A stretch of DNA of 21,057 bases. It comes from Terfezia claveryi. Its lineage: Eukaryota; Ascomycota; Pezizomycetes; Pezizales; Pezizaceae. This document shows, in pieces, positions 1 through 8,706 of the stretch. Position 1 is the stretch's first letter; every line of letters starts with the position of its first letter. Position numbers and translations under genes: made by a program. The stretch is from NCBI GenBank assembly GCA_015179025.1, contig WHUX01000524.1:1-21057 (forward strand), given 5' to 3'. The notes under the pieces were generated by a model. The model saw nothing but the letters and a program-made list of their open reading frames with translations. It ran no database searches and was not told the origin of the DNA.

Positions 1-330
1 GAAAAACTTTGTTGTAGAGATGATACTGGGGGAGAGTTTTGAGTTCTTCGTGACCGGCAACTCTTTGGTATGATCTTTAATACGCATTGTGCAATTCCTC
101 AAGTAGGTCAGGAAAAGACATTTAATGATATTGGGGAACAATATTACGGAATAATTTAAGGAGATCCCAATCGACCAAGACTTAGATTCAGCTGTTACAC
201 GTCCCATAAAAAAAAAGTAATAAAAGAAAATCAAAAAAAGGTTACATGTCCCACAGATCCCGGTCAGCTTCTGGCCGATACTGCCTGCGCCGGGATCAAT
301 GATAGCCCTAGTTGTATATATTTGATATAG
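1..330 (+). pseudogene. Possible relic of a gene cut by the window edge
   Basis: Frame 1 reads from the first base to a TAG at 328-330, broken only by TGA at 40-42 and TAA at 157-159. It includes DRQLFGMIFNTHCAIPQ and VTCPTDPGQLLADTACAGI, which look protein-like and cysteine-containing. Both internal stops fit C:G to T:A changes in Trp, Arg or Gln codons. A 34-bp A-rich tract between two 13-bp repeats (194-253) interrupts it. No family is recognised, and the evidence is only frame openness and composition. Confidence 0.2.
194..253. repeat. A-rich tract bracketed by a 13-bp direct repeat
   Basis: GTTACACGTCCCA (194-206) and GTTACATGTCCCA (241-253) flank a 34-bp tract that is almost all A with a few T and G. 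The repeats differ at one position, a C to T change at a CpG. The arrangement resembles a target-site duplication around a poly(A) retro-insert, or a local slippage duplication. Confidence 0.6.
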
Positions 331-1509
331 GTCTAGTTAGGTATATTGTTATTTATTCTAGTGCGTTATGCACCAAATCCAGTAATTAATACATGTACAA
401 TTGATGACGACCACAGCCGGCACCAGTCCATTTGCACCCCTAGTAAGAATGCTACTATGAAAGAAATAGAGGGGTTCAGCCAACGAGCTATCAATATGTG
501 CCGGTATATGGACAGCAGCACCGCCAGTGACCCAACTATATCCTGACAGTAGCTGCAATGGGCACCTAATAGCCCTGCCTTTCTTATTACTTAGTCCCTA
601 TTATAGAGCCAGAGCACTTAGCTCCTGTATATTGAACGGGCTTAACCCCCCCCTTGCAATTACGTCGCCTACCTTTATTTTCAAAATGAACTGGGAACCC
701 TCTGAATTTTATGTCTTACCCTCCTAGTAAGTAAAGCTTCTCATTACTACTATAGATACATAAATACAGAGCTCAAGTAGTCCAACATTCGCCCACACAC
801 TGTCTGTACATTTGTCTACATAATTCAGTAACGCTCTTTCTGTATGTACACTATGCACTCACTTTACGCGACATCTTGATTCCCATATACCCTGGCGGCT
901 GAAGAGGAGGGAAACTACATATAAAGGTACAAATTTCTGCAATTTCTGTTTAAAACCTGTAGACTACCAAAATGCCAAAACGATGCTTTCTACGCCACAG
1001 CTCCCTACGATCGCATATTTATCGTCAGTCAACCTCGGCCCTATTTCGGCCCACATAATTATCACCCGTGTTGTCGTTTGCTGGATCTGGAGCCAAGATT
1101 AAGATCAGCGAAGAGTACTTAGATTGGACGATTTCGATTGAATCACATGAGTGGGCAAACGGACTAACGGCATTTGGAGGGTAATGCCACTTTAGGTACC
1201 AGACTACTGAATAAGGTAACAGTTTAGATTCTTCCATGGTACTGTATATTCTGGAACTGGCCAAGACCTCATAGTACCAGCAGTATAGCTAGTCTGCCCT
1301 AGTATATGTAGCTTACCAAAAAAAATTCTCATTGGCTCTTGTTATTATGCAGGAAACCCTAAATATCTAGCTACTTGAGCCCCTGGTGCATGATCAGATG
1401 TCCTTCAGATGAGGAAAAGGTTAGTTAGTACAGAGCCAAGCATTATTGATATACTAGTCTAAAGTTCAAACCTCTAGACTTCCTAAATTATGTTTCTGAC
1501 TGACGAATA
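331..1509. other. No gene seen
   Basis: Only short, overlapping open frames on both strands, none with recognisable domains or paired splice sites. AT-rich throughout. ACCAGACTACT, the motif discussed in the findings, occurs at 1198-1208. Confidence 0.5.
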
Positions 1510-1956
1510 TCAACAAAGCGAGATGTAATTGCCAGATCGTGCATCACCAGCTTGCATAAAAGTAGGTGAAGTACCATCACAAAGCTTATATTGAGGTCCA
1601 TCAATATTATTGTGAGTCAGGATTCTTCCTAGAACGAGGCGTAACTCAGCATACATCCCTATGAAATTCGAAAGCAGCGGGTCCTGCTTAGTATCCTTCA
1701 GAGCCTCCGGATTCGCACTTGCTGCACAATACCAATATGAATACATTACTACTACGAGACCATTCGCATCAAAAAGACCCTGATACGTCAACGTTGCCAG
1801 CTTTGATGAAGTGCTAGCCTTAATATTCACATCGCGAAAGGCTAGCGACCGTGGTCCACATTGGAATTGCCTAAGTGATTTGGTCAGTGTGGAGGGGTAT
1901 AAAGATGGTTCCCTGGCTCTAGGCTTGCCTAGTTTTGCTGCGCATTGATTAATTGG
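1510..1956 (-). CDS. Orphan open reading frame (about 148 codons, no clear start)
   Basis: The minus strand is open from just after a TAG at 1957-1959 down to a TGA at 1510-1512. It contains SLAFRDVN, then GLFDANGLVVVMYSYWYC, then QDPLLSNFIGMYAELRLVLG. The rich mix of Trp, Tyr, Cys and helical segments looks more protein-like than its neighbours. No ATG lies near the beginning; the first candidate initiator is a GTG at 1830. It would therefore need an upstream exon, or it is the end of a decayed gene. I recognise no domain. An open frame of this length is expected by chance roughly once in several windows of this base composition, so support is weak. Confidence 0.25.
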   Translation of the reverse strand, partial: PINQCAAKLGKPRAREPSLYPSTLTKSLRQFQCGPRSLAFRDVNIKASTSSKLATLTYQGLFDANGLVVVMYSYWYCAASANPEALKDTKQDPLLSNFIGMYAELRLVLGRILTHNNIDGPQYKLCDGTSPTFMQAGDARSGNYISLC

Positions 1957-1959
1957 CTA

Positions 1960-3335
1960 ATATGCTTTTCCCGATAAATTCAGTAGTAGGGAAGATGGTG
2001 GGACCGCAATGAACGTGACATGACCGCAAGAAAAAATTTTTAGCATCGAAATATCTCTGCATATCTGTTGTTCATGGAACTCAACAATACCTTCGAAATT
2101 GTCGTTGCTAAATCCGTGAGCAGTTCACCATCAAAATGCTAACCATCCTTGGTGAATAGAACTAACCAGATCCATCAAAGTAGATAAGCGAAAATCTTCC
2201 CCTGACCAAGTTCCGGAATACCTGTTGTACATTAGCCACCACTAGTTGTACTGCGTTGGGGTCCGTGTACAATGATACCTGTCCGCTCAAATCTGAAATA
2301 GCGTGTTAGGGTCTCAGACATAAAGTTAATGTATAGGTATCTTCCTACGCCAGATCTAATCAAAGTAGCCTAATACACAGGACATGACAAATTGGAGCGT
2401 GTGCTAACTGATGGAGAACAATCCGACATGAATTCTACAAATTTAGTACTTTGTATACCAACCCTCTGCCTTACTGACGGCCACTACACGGCGGGATATA
2501 GAGGTATAGAGACTGTCCAAAAGCGTCTCCGGAAAGTCCTTCCAGTCCCTTGCAACGCATCTGCCAATACCTTCATGCTGGGCTCCAGGCATATTCATCA
2601 AATCCGCAAACCTTTATGAAGTTGGCGATTCATGTATGCCCAAAACGTGTTCAATTAAATAAAGTCAGGAGAGCATGCAGGGTAGTCAGCAACTACCCGG
2701 TCATTGTCATAATGGAACCATTGGCATACGAGTTTGGCGTTATGAGTCAATGAGTTGTTCTGTATGAAAATTGGATTGTCAATACCCAGAGTCTCTATAT
2801 AGACATTAAGAAGGACATGTCTTAACAGTAGGATGTTAGTGGGAGAGGGATGTGCTTGGGCTGAAGTACCAGCTTGAGTTGATATATGAGAATACATAAA
2901 GGGAAGATATAACTATTGAATATGTATGGAAACGAAGATATGAGGGAGATGCTACTCTATGATTATAATTAATTGAACTTTATATTATGATGTGACTATA
3001 TGTTTAGAAGAAGTTAGACATTCACCAAGGTTGTGATAGCTACAAATCAAGCGTGCGCTGCATGTTCAGGGCTGTTATGCAAAGCATACATACATACATA
3101 AATGGAGGTGTGGAACCAGACTGGAACTACATATTCATCAATATAACTGCCTATATCTGGCTCATGCACATTCTAGAATGATTTATTTATTTGGAGTGGA
3201 AATTGACCAAAATAAACAGAATTGTTATTCACAAAAGCTCCTCTAAGGGGCTTCTGTTCCTTTGCTTCCGTTGCCACTTCCAAGCCCCGCGCATCCACAG
3301 TCCTTTTGAAGTCTCTTGTTCGCATTTAGGAGGGT
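1960..3335. other. No gene seen
   Basis: Open frames here are under 85 codons and lack support. A short CATA microsatellite lies around 3087-3102. The region just before 3336 is pyrimidine-rich, like a fungal leader. Confidence 0.5.
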
Positions 3336-3490
3336 ATGGAGGATTTTAATGCTGAAGAATGGAGGGACATTTCGAGGGACAGACCAAATTGTCAGTGTTG
3401 ATATGATGGATATCGCGATCTCAGCGGCAGGAAGAAGAAAGCCCTAAAGACGGTGTTCGCAAGTGGGTCTCCGACATATAAAGTGTAAGA
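3336..3490 (+). pseudogene. Short ORF running into the copia insertion
   Basis: An ATG at 3336, preceded in frame by TAG GAG GGT, opens MEDFNAEEWRDISRDRPNCQ. After one TGA the same frame continues through LSGRKKKALKTVF to the LTR junction, where the LTR's own TAA ends it. With the element and one TAAAG removed, the frame would run only about eight codons further before a TGA. It may be a small or decayed gene hit by the transposon. It is short, so chance cannot be excluded. Confidence 0.22.
3479..3483. repeat. Target-site duplication, left copy (TAAAG)
   Basis: TAAAG abuts the left LTR and is repeated exactly after the right LTR at 8702-8706. Five base pairs is the usual duplication for copia integrases. 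An intact duplication means that both LTRs belong to the same insertion event. Confidence 0.93.
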
Positions 3491-3762
3491 TTACAAGGTT
3501 ATGTAGCGGAGGAATCGTGAAGATAATCAATCATGTATATTCAAAAGAGGAGATATCTAGATATCACTATAGACTTATTGCTATGGTTCTAGTGCTCTAC
3601 AGAAGAAATCCCATTTTTCCTACGACATATCTAGCTCCTTATATCCTGCTTTTCCTAATTGAGACCGGCCTCTTTGGGATCCTTGATCCTACCCTGGTTT
3701 CCGCAGAATTCAAACTGTCCTATCTAGCTAGCGATGTTTCATGGGCGAGAGTAATTCCAACA
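3484..3762 (-). repeat. 3' LTR of the copia element (279 bp)
   Basis: This is the downstream LTR in the element's orientation. It has TG..CA ends and aligns without gaps to the 5' LTR over the first 237 bp. There are six differences, at 3495, 3529, 3533, 3566, 3632 and 3653, all transitions. An 11-bp extra stretch lies around 3733-3746. The 14-bp palindrome recurs at 3552-3565. Confidence 0.96.
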
Positions 3763-3771
3763 CTCTCCCCT
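3763..3771 (-). other. Polypurine tract (plus-strand primer)
   Basis: The minus strand reads AGGGGAGAG immediately before the TGTTGG start of the 3' LTR. Position and composition are those expected for the RNase H-resistant primer of plus-strand synthesis. Confidence 0.85.
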
Positions 3772-3798
3772 ACTCGAGCGCCCATACATTCATTCCGG

Positions 3799-4556
3799 CT
3801 ACATTAGTTCTTCTTCCATCATGTCTAGGATTGGGGTGTCGTAACTGTCGACATCCATCTGTCTTTCCAGCTATTCACAGAGGTCATCGGCAAGAGCTTC
3901 GTCAGAAGATCTGCTGGGTTGTCCTTCCCTGGTATCGTCCATATCTTCAAGCGCCCTAGTTGTACTTGCTGTCGGAGGTAGTGAATCGGTGCTCTATATG
4001 TCGGCTCCTCCGTATGAATTTAGTGGCTTTGCTCAAATTGTAAGCTTCTTCGCTGTCCATTACTAAGGTTGGTACATTCGTTATTCCTAGCTCCGAGAGA
4101 AATTGGCTCAACCAGGCTGCATCCTTCACTCCTTCGCAGTCGCTGATGTATTCCGCTTGGTGATTGATAACGTCACGATGTCCTGCCTTCGACTGTACTA
4201 TCCTATTAGTTGGTTCCCCAGTGTCATCAGAACTCCTGTTGTGATTGGGCTTCCTCCCCTCCATATGGTGCGTCTGCGAATATATTGATTGCCAATTCGT
4301 TGGCTTCTGGCTTCTTTAATTGAGCCCATCTACTTTGTCGAGTACAAATACCGCAAGATCTGGAGGGCTGTCTGGTAGTGCTTCAGGGTATGATCCTTGG
4401 TCCTTCGTCCTAACAAGTTGACATGAATCGAGATCTCGGGTCTATCATTCGAGCGATAAAGAGTAACCTCCCTATCACTGCTGGTATTTTGCTACTTCCT
4501 CGTGGCTTCCGTCGCTGGTGTATTGCTGTGCGTCTAGTGGTAGAGATCGCTTTCCT
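3799..4556 (-). pseudogene. copia RNase H and polyprotein C terminus, frameshifted
   Basis: After a stop at 4557 the reverse transcriptase connection region is readable in pieces, for example LKHYQTALQILRYLYSTK. RNase H begins with NIFADAPYGGEE; its Asp (4274-4272) matches the first catalytic acid. A frameshifted stretch leads to AEYISDCEGVKDAAWLSQF and then to RHIE. After another frameshift the conserved polyprotein tail GKDNPADLLTKLADD appears, ending at a TAG at 3871-3873. If that TAG arose from a Gln codon, the same frame would continue to a TAG at 3799-3801. RNase H removes the RNA template during cDNA synthesis. At least three frame changes inactivate it. Confidence 0.85.
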
Positions 4557-5651
4557 CTAAAAACACCATGTTGATTGATCTGGGAGTAAGAAGCTTTTCG
4601 TTATTGATTCTATGAGGTGAGTTTGTGTTAGTACAACTTGTTCCTTTGACCAATACAACTCCATCCCAAGCATATTCGAAGGTTTTCCTCGCTTATCTAA
4701 CTCGACTCTTCCTTTAATGCCTCTTTCTATCTTATCGAGATCTTCTTCCGTAGGGGCGATCCCAAGGAGGTCATCAACATAAGTCCCAATAATAGTGTCG
4801 TGGCTTCGGGTAGTGTAGGTTCCTTCATCTCCTATACACTGGTATATCCCGAGTGTGGAGAGAATATCGTAGAGGGTTTTGAACCATTCGTGTCCTGCTT
4901 GCTTTAAGCCATAGAGGGCTTTATCGAGCTTCCAGTATTCGACCTTTCCTTCTTCATTCACATCTGTGATGTAGACATCGTGTTTAAGGAGAGCTTGCAA
5001 GTATACAGCTACAACATCCCATTAGCGGATTGCCCAATCTCGGTGAAGGGCGATGACCAGGAGGATTTTGAGCGTTTCAGGGCGCATCATTTGTGCGTAG
5101 GTTTCGTCGTAGTTGACACCTGCTTCTTGGGTGAATCCTCTCCCAACCTTGCAAGCTTTGTATTTTTCAATACTTCCGTCTGCTTTTCTTTTGACTAGGT
5201 ATACCCATTTGGTGTCAACAATCCGTGTTCCTTTGGGGATTTCGGATTTATTGATCTTGGTGTATACCCCATATCGATTCAATTGCTCTCATTCTTTAGC
5301 TCGAGCTTTAGCCCATTCTAAGGCTTGTGGAGAGTTGCGGGCTTGCTTATCGGTTGGGTGATCCAGATCAGCTCCTACTGCGAATATCTTCCTCTGGACT
5401 GGCTGTCGCTCTGATTTCCTGGTACTGACCATGCTTTTCCAATCTCGAGTAGTCTTTCTAGGCCTCTTTATTGGAGGTGGTGCCACGGGTTGGGGAACTA
5501 GTATTGGTGATGTTGGGTCTTCCAGGATAATGTCATTTTCCCTAGGCCCTTTACTAGGGGCTTCATCCGGAGATTCTAAGCCGCTAGTCTCCAAACTTTC
5601 TATAGGGACTGGCCGGAGAGCGAGCTTAATCTGGCTGGTATCTGTTCGCAC
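4557..5651 (-). pseudogene. copia reverse transcriptase with linker, three in-frame stops
   Basis: One frame covers a proline-rich linker (5651-5289) and the RVT_2 reverse transcriptase (5288-4557), broken by TAG at 5652-5654 (its upstream edge), TGA at 5289-5291 and TAA at 5022-5024. RVT_2 landmarks occur in order: IVDTKWVYLVKRKADGS, then KYKACKVGRGFTQ, then an aspartate-bearing segment after the TAA, then KALYGLKQAGHEWFKTL, then the catalytic YVDD box at 4781-4770. TGA at 5289 and TAA at 5022 sit where Trp and Gln would fit the family, consistent with C:G to T:A changes. The enzyme copies element RNA into cDNA. Apart from the stops this is the best-preserved part of pol. Confidence 0.93.
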
Positions 5652-6590
5652 CTAGTAGCTCTTAAAACTTTCTGTATAACCGATTATATTGGCTTCATAG
5701 CTTCTTGGAGAGAGCTTATCGGAGATGTCATAGTTAAAACAGAGGACTCGCTGTCCGAATGGTCTTAGCTTTGTTCGCTCGGCCTCTGGGTCCTTTTTGA
5801 GCATGATTTCGATAGGGGTTTTTCCTTGAAGAGTTTTGTGGGGAATCCGATTTTTTGTGTAGGCTACCCAGCTCGAAGCTTTGTCCCACAGACTTTTAGG
5901 TAGAGTTGACCCTATTAGAGTAGTCCTACTCATAGTAAGGATCGTTCGATTTGCTCGTTCGATTATAGCATTTGTTTCACTATGCTTTGGGATAGTTTCT
6001 TTAGAGGCTATGCCTCATTGCTTTAGTTCTTCTTGAAGCTCATTGTTGCAGAATTCTCCTCCCCAGTCTGCTTGGATTTGGCTGACTCATAGGGTTGTGG
6101 CTGCTGCCAGTTTGTTAATTATTTCAATTAACGCTTTTCCAGTCTCACTCTTCTTTGAAGGGGCTGTACAGCTATATACTGGCTGAAGTCGTCCACGATC
6201 ACTAGCAGATATTGGTATTGTTTGCTAGGTGTGGGAGGTTCGATTGGTCGACAAGGTCTGCATGGACCCGTTCTAGAAGTCGGTTTGTCCTGATCTGTAG
6301 ATCTTTGGGCTGCTTGGGTGTAGCCGTTTGGTGGCCTTCCCTTGTTCACACGCCTTGCATCGGATCTTCTCTTTCTGATCTTCAGGTATTCAGGGAAGTT
6401 TTAAGGGTATTATAGGAAATGTATCCATACCTTTCGTGTAGGCTGATTGCAGCTTCTTTTTCCTTAATCCTTTTTATTCCTGCTCCCTTCCAGTTTTCGG
6501 CTGTATTCTCAGGCTTGATCCACATCCCATCAATATCTCGATCTATTTTGTAGAGTACCTTTCTTCCTGTCTTTAGTTCTACCTTGCCCT
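5652..6590 (-). pseudogene. copia pre-integrase zinc domain and integrase core, frameshifted
   Basis: The pre-integrase HHCC domain is visible as LHERYGYISYNTLK (second His apparently changed to Tyr) and, in another frame, IRCKACEQGKATK with the paired cysteines at 6359-6348. The integrase core follows. VIVDDFSQY carries the first catalytic Asp (6193-6188) in a third frame. QADWGGEF carries the second Asp (6068-6066). HSETNAIIERANRTI carries the catalytic Glu (5960-5958). The last two are 36 codons apart in one frame, exactly the D-35-E spacing of retroviral-type integrases. The C-terminal part (GKTPIEIMLKKDPEAE, then LRPFGQRVLCFNYD) is the usual copia extension. At least two frameshifts and several stops make it non-functional. 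The enzyme would insert cDNA into nuclear DNA. Confidence 0.88.
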
Positions 6591-6593
6591 TTT

Positions 6594-6846
6594 TCCTTGT
6601 ATGATGAAGTCCTCTGGCATCCGAAGGCCGCTAATAATTTGCTGTATGTGGGTTATATAAGCATTACTCTGACTGATATTTCGGCCATTGTGTCTGAAGA
6701 CTAGCGTTCCTATAGTGTGGCAAATGGACTCGGTCTGGTTGTGGGCGGATACCTTAATACTGAGGTTGTGTTGGACATCGGTAAGTCAGTCTATTCATTG
6801 GTTGTGGTGGGTGGCTGCTGTGTCTACTCATAACATCCTTCTCGTC
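6594..6846 (-). pseudogene. copia protease domain, decayed
   Basis: Just after the gag stop, in a different frame, the minus strand encodes VDTAATHH at 6827-6804. This matches the aspartic protease active-site loop of copia polyproteins (D-S/T-G/A), which processes Gag-Pol in the particle. Downstream the frame continues through SICHTIGTLVF-like sequence to about 6594. TGA codons sit just before the motif and twice after it; the first fits a lost Trp in the usual W-V-D-T/S context. The gag-to-protease frame change could be a decay indel or an original programmed frameshift; one copy cannot tell. The third motif position is Ala instead of the common Gly. Confidence 0.7.
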
Positions 6847-8280
6847 CTACCCTGGTCTTCCCAATCGGACAACCTTGATAGTGACTTCTTCTTCATCAGT
6901 TTCTTCATTGTCGGAGTCTTCCTTCTTAGCCTTCTTGACCTTTCTTTTCTCGTGCTTTTTGGTAAAGCACTCGGCTTCTGTATGGTTTAGCCCCTTCCAT
7001 CCTTTGCTGATGTAGTAATCACATCGTTTGCCATTATCTCCTTGATCGCGTCCTCTGCCAGCTCTTGTTTTGAGCACTACTGGGTTTTGTACCGATTCTC
7101 CAGCATTATCTCCCCTCCTCTTCCCTTTTTGCCTTCCTGGAATGTATGTTTTGAGATGTATAGTGATATCTCCATAGATAAGTCCACTCTTCATCTGAAT
7201 ATTTTCGATGAGAGTGTTGTAGTAGGGCGGAAGAGTGGCTAGCAGAAACGTTCCTTTGGCTTGGTCGTTTTTGCTTAATCCTGTCAATATTGTTTTGAAT
7301 TCTTTAAGGTCGTCTAGGATCGTTCCTCCCAGCATAGATCTCATGAATCCCTATTTTTTGTCGAACTCGCTAATATGTTCTTCGATTGAACTATTTCTAT
7401 CGTCATAGCTGAGTTTGATGACTCTAATAAGTAGAGCTCCGAGTGTAGTAACAGTTTTGCCTTCGAATTTTGCCTTCAGCTCTTTATAGGCTTCGTTAGC
7501 TGTTCTGGCTAGTCCGATGATAACTACAACTTCTTTCTCACAATTTCTTTTCATTATGAGGATTGCGAAGTTGTTATCTTTTTTCCAGGCTTTAGCATCT
7601 GCATCCCTGGCTTTTCCGATGGCTGTAGGATCTGGATCTTGGACATCTCTAGTGACAATTTCCCATATAGTCTTATCTTTGTGTTTATAGCTGCTAAGCA
7701 TTTGCTCAATAGATAATATCCATTGAGCATAGTCCTGTTGTCCGCTAAGTTTGGGCTCGATCTTTAGAATTGATCGTTCTTTAGACATAGTTACTGGAGG
7801 TAGTGTTGGTGAGTCTGGTGGTGGAGGAGGTGGAGTTCTTGCTCTTCGCCCTCTTCTTCTTCCGACTTGGATATTAATCGGAAGATCTGGGTATTCAATT
7901 TCGTGTTCTGACTCGGATGTTGGGGCTGGTTTGGCTAAGTCACTACTCATTTAAATGAGTGCTGGGTGTATCTGATCGAAGCTTATTAATTGGTCCTTAT
8001 ACTGGATTCCTTCGTCCAGTAGGGATATTTCTGCTTCTTTGGTATCGAGGTCGGTTAAGAGATCTCCAAGCTCTTGATAATTTCCTTCTCTTCGTTCCTT
8101 TATCGCTAGTGTCTCGTTATATAGCCCACTCTTGCGTAATTCCTGTTCTAGGTATTCAGTGTCTGACAGCGGTTCTCTTGAGGTTGTGGTGATTTCTGAA
8201 GATTTGTTTCCCGAGAGGTTTTTGAAGAGTTGCTTGTTTTGACGGTTTATTTTCTTTGACCAGGATCTGTGTGTAGGCAT
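6847..8280 (-). pseudogene. gag: copia gag (capsid/nucleocapsid), interrupted by two in-frame stops
   Basis: Three same-frame segments are read as one decayed Gag. The first (8280-7951) is a charged, probably helical 109-residue region. A TAA then falls directly before an ATG at 7950. The second (7950-7351) has a proline-rich stretch (RRARTPPPPPPDSP) followed by a capsid-like helical domain with KLSGQQDYAQWILSIEQML, typical of fungal copia Gag. A TAG at 7351-7353 separates it from the third segment (7344-6847), which carries a zinc-knuckle remnant, C-D-Y-Y ... H-T-E-A-E-C, at 7023-6967. The second cysteine there is replaced by Tyr. The tail is strongly acidic and basic. Gag would coat the RNA in cytoplasmic particles. 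The true start could be 8280 or 7950; the TAA-ATG junction leaves both open. Confidence 0.85.
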
Positions 8281-8416
8281 ATGCGGAGCTTTGCAGGGTT
8301 TCTTGGCAACGATAGGGCGGCCACGGCTTTTGGGCTTCTGCTTTCTGAACGGCAGTGTTACTGGGTTGATACCACAGATATCTCAACTGTCTTTTGTTCT
8401 TATTGCTTTTGCCTGA

Positions 8417-8433
8417 GCGCCGGGCTCATAACC
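8417..8433 (-). other. Primer-binding site for an initiator tRNA-Met half-molecule
   Basis: Directly after the 5' LTR the minus strand reads GGTTATGAGCCCGGCGC. This complements the anticodon arm of initiator tRNA-Met (GGGCTCATAACC, with anticodon CAT in the middle), not its 3' end. Drosophila copia and related elements are known to prime from a cleaved 5' half of initiator tRNA-Met at this region, so the same mode is inferred here. The zero-base spacing to the LTR supports the assignment. Confidence 0.85.
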
Positions 8434-8701
8434 TGTAAGATTACGAGGTTATGTAGCGGAGGAATCGTGAAGATAATCGATCGTGTATATTCAAAAGAGG
8501 AGATATCTAGATATCGCTATAGACTTATTGCTATGGTTCTAGTGCTCTACAGAAGAAATCCCATTTTTCCTACGACATATCCAGCTCCTTATATCCTGCT
8601 TTCCCTAATTGAGACCGGCCTCTTTGGGATCCTTGATCCTACCCTGGTTTCCGCAGAATTCAAACTGTCCTATCTCGGCTAGCGAGAGAGTAATTCCAAC
8701 A
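8434..8701 (-). repeat. 5' LTR of the copia element (268 bp)
   Basis: This is the upstream LTR in the element's orientation. On the plus strand it begins TGTAAGATTACG and ends ATTCCAACA, giving perfect TG..CA termini. It carries a TATA-like sequence and the 14-bp palindrome GATATCTAGATATC at 8502-8515. Compared with the other LTR it lacks 11 bp near 8681-8690. At all six substituted positions it carries the G or C state. Confidence 0.96.
8589..8594 (-). promoter_or_regulatory. TATA-like box in the 5' LTR
   Basis: The minus strand reads GGATATAAGGAG here, about 110 bp into the LTR, a plausible position for the RNA polymerase II TATA element of the U3 region. The same sequence is present in the other LTR around 3639-3644. 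The assignment rests only on motif and position. Confidence 0.45.
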
Positions 8702-8706
8702 TAAAG
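8702..8706. repeat. Target-site duplication, right copy (TAAAG)
   Basis: This is the exact partner of 3479-3483, directly after the terminal CA of the right LTR. Confidence 0.93.

Larger units (their letters stand above)
3484..8701 (-). mobile_element. Ty1/copia LTR retrotransposon, full-length but coding-defective
   Basis: This 5218-bp element lies on the minus strand. It is bounded by two LTRs that start TGTTGGAATTACTC (minus strand, the classic Ty1/copia terminus) and end in TTACA. A 5-bp TAAAG duplication flanks it. The order gag, protease, integrase, reverse transcriptase, RNase H is diagnostic of Pseudoviridae/copia; gypsy elements carry integrase last. A primer-binding site follows the 5' LTR and a purine tract precedes the 3' LTR. 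Every coding domain is recognisable, but gag-pol is broken by stops near 7951, 7351, 6847, 6829, 6790, 5652, 5289 and 5022 and by several frameshifts, so it cannot be autonomous. I see no nested insertion. The LTRs match at 231 of 237 aligned positions before an 11-bp indel, which suggests a moderately young insertion. Confidence 0.96.

Noticed and set aside
3956..4264. 102-codon minus frame starting MEGRKPNHNRSS as a separate gene
   Set aside because: Its second half is RNase H of the copia element (AEYISDCEGVKDAAWLSQF); the start is only a frameshift product.
6688..6990. 100-codon plus-strand frame with a hydrophobic FFISFFIVGVFLLSLL stretch
   Set aside because: The hydrophobicity is the antisense of the Lys/Glu-rich Gag tail; not a membrane protein.
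8269..8682. 137-codon plus-strand frame across the right LTR
   Set aside because: A nearly identical frame appears over the left LTR at 3463-3807, so it is repeat sequence, not a gene.
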